Assembly (NCBI GenBank): GCA_032358165.1
Contig: JAALGY010000030.1
Location: 1,178,001-1,242,000 of the forward strand
Length of the DNA: 64,000 bases
Reading direction: 5' to 3'
Origin: Diplosphaera chodatii
Taxonomy: Eukaryota; Chlorophyta; Trebouxiophyceae; Prasiolales; Stichococcaceae
A program made the position numbers and the translations under genes. Below the pieces are notes generated by a model that made no database searches, was not told the DNA's origin, and was given only the letters and a program-made list of their open reading frames with translations. This document shows positions 59,701-64,000 of this stretch, one piece after another. The stretch's first letter is position 1; each line of letters begins with the position of its first letter.

Positions 59701-62700
59701 GAACCAAGACGCAACTGCCAAAGGATACACGCTGCCATTCTGGTTGCCATAGCTGTGGCAAATGCCAGTTGATAGCCGCACCTTGCCCTCATGGAACTCC
59801 TCAAACAGGACGGAGAAGGCGCCGAGGAAGGGCGCCCACGACACGTCCAGCATCGGCCGCACCGTCTCGCCCTCCACCGCGCTGAAGAATGTGGCACCCT
59901 TTGCCTGGTCCCTGCACATTGGAGCGAATACACTGAGGATGACTATGCACACATGCTGCAACCCGAGCCTTGACTTGTGTGCAGCCGCGATTTCAAAACT
60001 CTATGCAGGTGCGCACCTGAGGTAGTCATGGGTGCGTCGGATGGCCTCATCTGAGGGTTCATTGGAGTGCGTCTGCTTGCGCCCCGGGATCAGAGACAGA
60101 ATGCTGTCCATCCAGCTGGCTGCCTTGGCCTGCTGCTCCTTTGCTGTCAAGATGTCCGTTGGGTTGTCCTGCGCAGCGCAGCGTAATACCACAGGGCTTG
60201 GAGAGACATTGGTGACACTCTGACTCGGTGCGGACACTCGTTTATTCTGACAAGTAGGGAGCAGCGACATTTGGGGGTGTGCATACCTTCATCTTGATCT
60301 CGTTGTTGACGATGCGGTCGTAGACAGCCTCCATGAAGTCCTGGGGTAGGTCCCCACCATCATTGATGCCGCGATTGTTGCGCAGGAAATCCTGCAACGG
60401 CATTGGCAGTTTGGCGCATTGTGGTGGTTTGCAGCAGTGGTCCCTGTGCAATGCTCGACACTGCTGTTCCACACGGTGCCACTGAGGCTAGCTTTGTATC
60501 GCTGATGGCAGAGGCTGTACCTCCTTCGACATCTTGTTCTTCACGCCGGGGTTGTGCGCATCAGTGTTGAGCATAATGACGGAGTAGGCCAGCACATATG
60601 CGACGTCAGCAGACTTGAAGGTGTCGGGATTGCAGTGCACAAAGCGCTCCGCAAACTTCTCCATCAGGCGGTCGATCTTCTGCGCCTCGCCTGGCAGGCG
60701 GAAGCCGTCCAGGTACCGCCTGCAGCACCAGTTGCTGCTCAGCAGCATGTCGACGCTTTCCTATTACTATCTGCACAACCCTCTGCGCAGAACGCAGACT
60801 CTTATGACATTGCCTAGGAGCATGGCAACTGCCTAAAAATATGCCAAGTCCAATGTGCTGTTGCCATGTCACGCTCACCGAATAGCAGCATCAAAGTCGA
60901 GGCCTGTGAAGTCCATGGCGTCCACGTAGGCGTGCATGACCTTGAGCGCTGTGTCCTCGCGCTCGCCAAGGTACTCGCCAATGACCGACTTCTCCAGGCC
61001 GCTGGTCTTCGTCAGAAACTGTGCAACCTCTGCAGGCTCGGTCCCCAGCATGCCCTAAAGATATCACACATGCAGCGGCTCAAGTCTTGTGTGCTTCTGC
61101 ATTTGCTGAGCATGATGGGGATGCGTCACCTGATGGGAGGCAGGCCCCATTAAAACATCAGTGCAAAGAGGCGCCTCCAATGGGAATCAACAGATGTTTC
61201 AAAAGGCGCACCTGCTCCTGCATGAAGGCGATGCCCTTCTTGGGCTTCTTGTTGAACAGCGCAATCCCCTGCTGAAAGCCTGTCTTGTACGCCTTCCAGC
61301 TCTCGAGCAACGCTGCCTCCTTGTCAGGACCAGCAGCCTCGCCGGCGTGGTCTGCAAGGTGCGAACATTGTGTCAGTGCAGCAGGCAACCTGGGCATTGC
61401 ACTTGCCACCTGTGATCACGCATGGCATGCAGCTGTTGACACAGATGCCGGAAGGCACAGAAACCACACCTGCTGCAGTTGAGTCAGAGGCTGCATCGTC
61501 CCCAACAATGTCGATGCCGGGCGCCGCCGCTGCTGCTAGGGCTGCGGCAGCCAGCGAGGCCGCCTGCTGCGTCTTCGTGTACCACTCCACCAGCGAACGC
61601 AGGATGTTCACGCAGCACTGCAGTGCCTGCCATGCGATGCAACACTTGCTCGTACTGCGTGCTGGCTCAATCGCTGCTTGTGCTTGTGTGCTGCAACCGC
61701 TGCCTGTTGCATCGCTTCTTGTGGCATCGCTTCAAGGTGCTGCAGCAGTGGTCACTGTCAGAACAGGGTACAAATATGTCTCACCAGCACGCGGAGGGCG
61801 CGCTCCTCCTCCTGCTGTGGCACAGGAGCATCGGCTGATGCGCCCGTCTGCGCGATGCGCACCAGCGCAGTGACCATGCGCTCGAACAGGTTGGCGCCCT
61901 CCAGGTCGCAGTCGTAGTTGACAAAGAGGTCGACCTGCAGCGACCCAGGTGCACCATGAGCGGCTGTACACCCAGAACTGCATGGTCGCAGTCAGGTGCC
62001 AGCAAGTTGCACGGACTGGAAGCTTGTCTGGGTTCAATGGGCAGCTATCTGGCTCACCAGCAGCTGGCCGTCGCCAGTGAGGGCCTCGAGGCACCGGAGC
62101 ACCACGCCGCGCTGGCCGAGGTCCACAGGCGGCGGTCCTGCATGACGCATGCTGCAGGTTGCTGGCCACAGCAGTTCCATTCCCTACCCAGTCGATCCTC
62201 AGCAAACTTGGCTGCAATCTGGTTGCGTTTGATATCTGTTGCACGTGAGAGCTCCTGCGGAGGTGCTGACCTTGACCCGGTGGTGTTGAGCCAGCAGGCG
62301 GCGGCTCGATGGAGCGCAGCAGGATCATGGGGAAGAACACGCCAACCTACATCCGTCACAAAGGGCCAGACTGAAAGGGTAGCACTTCGGCAAGGTTTTC
62401 ACAAGCGCAGAGCCCATTGTAAGGCCGTGTCAGCAGCTAGAGAACGAAATGCCTTCGGTTCCTGCAACAACAGGATTCCAGAGGGCTGTGGCGTACCTCG
62501 GCCTTGAGGGAATGGCGGAACTTGGAGATGAGCGTCAGGAAGATGGAGCAGCTGAGGCGCAGCGCATGCGGGTTGGCGGATGCGCAGTTCTTCAGCAGGC
62601 TGAGGCACAGGTAATGCTTGATGCCATCAGCGAACTTCTCGCTGGATGCAAACACGCGGCCGCTGTTCTCCAGCAACACTTTCAGCAGCTCTAGCGCCAG

Positions 62701-64000
62701 CACCTGCAGCAGGAGCAGGCTTCGTGTGTGCTGGCGAACTGTGGAAATGTAAGTGATATGTTCGTGCCTCATGTCACTGGCTTGAGCAAACCACCAGCAA
62801 CAGCGAGAGTTGCATCTGTGAATTTGGTACAATATTGGACGCGCTTCAACAGGAACATGACTGCACCTTGCCGCGTGTCGCAGTGAGGTCTGTGCCAGAC
62901 GACGCGTCTGCTGTCTTGATGGACAGCTTGCACAGCGCGCGGAACACCAGGAAGGCGTCCTTCTGCAGCACCGGGTCCAGCGCCTGCGTGCGCGCGCTCT
63001 GGGGCGTGGACGCCACGGGGGGGCCGCCCGGCGCGCCCAGAGGCGGCGGGATCAGCGGCTGCACCGTGCTGGGGATCGTGACGCTGCCGGGCAGCTGCAG
63101 CCGCGGCGTCGACGCCCCGCTGGGCACGCCGTTAGCCTCCGGCTCGCCAGCGGCGCCACCCCGCGGCTCGGCTGCGACCGCGGCAGGTGCTGCGGCGTCT
63201 GCATTGGCGGCGGGGCCGGCGGCTGCAGGTTCTGGGCCAGGCTCGGCTGCTGCTGCAGCAGGGTGCTCGCCGTCGGCAGGGACTGGCCTCATTGGCGACA
63301 GTGGCGTCCCTGCGGGGACATGCCCAGGCCGTTTGGACTCACGCTGACACAACTTTGCGTCTTCAGCTGCTTCGCTGATGGTCATTGCACATGCTTCAAA
63401 ACGTCTTTGTGCCGGACCTGGCTGGTCAACGCTGTTCACACGCCCGAACGCATCATTGACAAAGGCATCATTCAGCCCCTCTTCCAAGCTGGTGGTATAG
63501 AAACCAAAGGGGTCCACAGTGGATACCACCTGTGATCCATGAGCGAATACGATTTGGCCTGTTGCACAAGTGAGGGTGCTGGGCAAAATCCCATGCATTG
63601 CAGCACAGGCTCGAGACAACACGCAGTACACTCGGGTTTAGGGCAATTTAGGGCAATTCTGCACACCTCCTGGAGGAAGTTCTGGACGAAGGCTGACACA
63701 GATGACGATTCCACTGGTGGCAGCCCGAGCACGTCGGTCACGATGATCGGGGGCAGCGACACAGTTTCCGAGTGGTGCTCCATGCGCTGGAACACCACGT
63801 TGACGATCTGTGTGAGCGACGCCTTGGCGGTGTTCTGGTTGACTTCGCTCTTGGACAGCAGGAAGATGTTGTAGCACGTCCGGACAGCCTGCAAAATGCG
63901 CTGTCTGTCAGTGAAGCGGTTTGACTACGCAAGTGCATTTCAGCATCTGAGCAGACCGACTGGTCAATCAAAATAAACACCAGCAGCATCATTGAGCTCT
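53783..64000 (-). CDS. BIG: BIG-type ARF guanine-nucleotide exchange factor, 5' part outside window
   Basis: Activates ARF GTPases at the trans-Golgi. The gene runs off the window end; by comparison with plant BIG proteins roughly the first 190 residues are missing. Visible order: DCB region ([20 protein letters not shown]), HUS domain ([34 protein letters not shown], with the NYDCDLEG box near 61910), then the Sec7 domain at about 60290-61310. Sec7 has [30 protein letters not shown] with the catalytic Glu at 60686-60688, then [20 protein letters not shown] and [19 protein letters not shown] repeats follow, including [38 protein letters not shown] and [17 protein letters not shown]. It ends [17 protein letters not shown], stop 53783-53785. 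More than 20 exons. Confidence 0.96.
58161..58202. repeat. 21-bp tandem duplication in a BIG intron
   Basis: Two copies of TCGCAGTGTCNCTTGGTACCC differ at one base. They lie just inside the intron after the splice donor at 58205/58206. No function is inferred. Confidence 0.9.

Noticed and set aside
63630..63655. Two TTTAGGG units like plant telomere repeat
   Set aside because: Only two copies, separated by CAA, inside a BIG intron; not a telomere or an interstitial array.
1..64000. CRISPR arrays, integrases, insertion sequences, tRNA and rRNA genes, viral genes
   Set aside because: Looked for by eye on both strands; no supporting repeat-spacer pattern, cloverleaf, transposase or capsid motif was found.

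Overview
The window is nuclear DNA of a green alga (Viridiplantae, chlorophyte). It has small multi-exon genes, short GT-AG introns of roughly 60-250 bases, a high GC content and strong CAG/CTG bias. Its gene set is plant-type: nuclear PsbY, a plastid CASTOR/POLLUX-type channel, a URT1-type uridylyltransferase, a plant BIG-type ARF-GEF, FAS2 and a PATRONUS-like securin candidate. A trebouxiophyte-like alga fits, but the species cannot be read from the sequence. No bacterial operons, viral genes, transposons, rRNA, tRNA or CRISPR arrays were seen. Almost every long open frame not listed here is a shadow of a real exon. All gene models were assembled by eye from splice sites, reading phase and family resemblance.

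Layout: 60-681 (+) small thylakoid-lumen protein; 1189-2296 (-) securin/PATRONUS candidate; 2805-8723 (+) CASTOR/POLLUX-type channel; 9198-11554 (-) TPT/nucleotide-sugar transporter; 11585-12400 doubtful coding region; 12676-14497 (+) organellar FolD; 14978-17461 (+) mitochondrial Tim21/Coa1-like protein; 17750-23792 (-) CTD-interacting-domain (CID) protein, rich in Q and P; 23925-25431 (+) IQ protein of the C11orf65/MFI type; 25660-29176 (-) URT1-type terminal uridylyltransferase; 29939-31574 (-) PsbY polyprotein; 31945-34359 (+) seipin; 34678-35850 (-) double Dabb-domain protein; 36041-36859 (-) SRP19; 37571-40496 (+) SNX1/Vps5; 40876-44815 (-) FAS2/CAF-1 p60; 45314-46136 (+) VPS55; 46302-50903 (-) Claspin/Mrc1-like; 51442-53529 (+) tandem rhodanese; 53783 to the window end (-) BIG ARF-GEF, missing its N-terminus.

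The genes mostly alternate strand, so the intergenic spaces are short shared promoters (divergent pairs) or short shared 3' regions (convergent pairs). By function they fall into photosynthesis and plastid (lumen protein, PsbY, plastid channel), endomembrane traffic (SNX1, VPS55, BIG, SRP19, seipin), and chromosome replication and segregation (securin candidate, FAS2, Claspin). They also cover RNA metabolism (uridylyltransferase, CID protein) and organelle metabolism (FolD, Tim21-like, rhodanese).

The observations most worth following are: the two-exon securin candidate with a DEN motif and two perfect D-boxes; a PsbY precursor with three PsbY units; a FAS2 tail with three B-domain-like motifs; PPGF motifs in the uridylyltransferase tail; and a cilium-lineage IQ gene.
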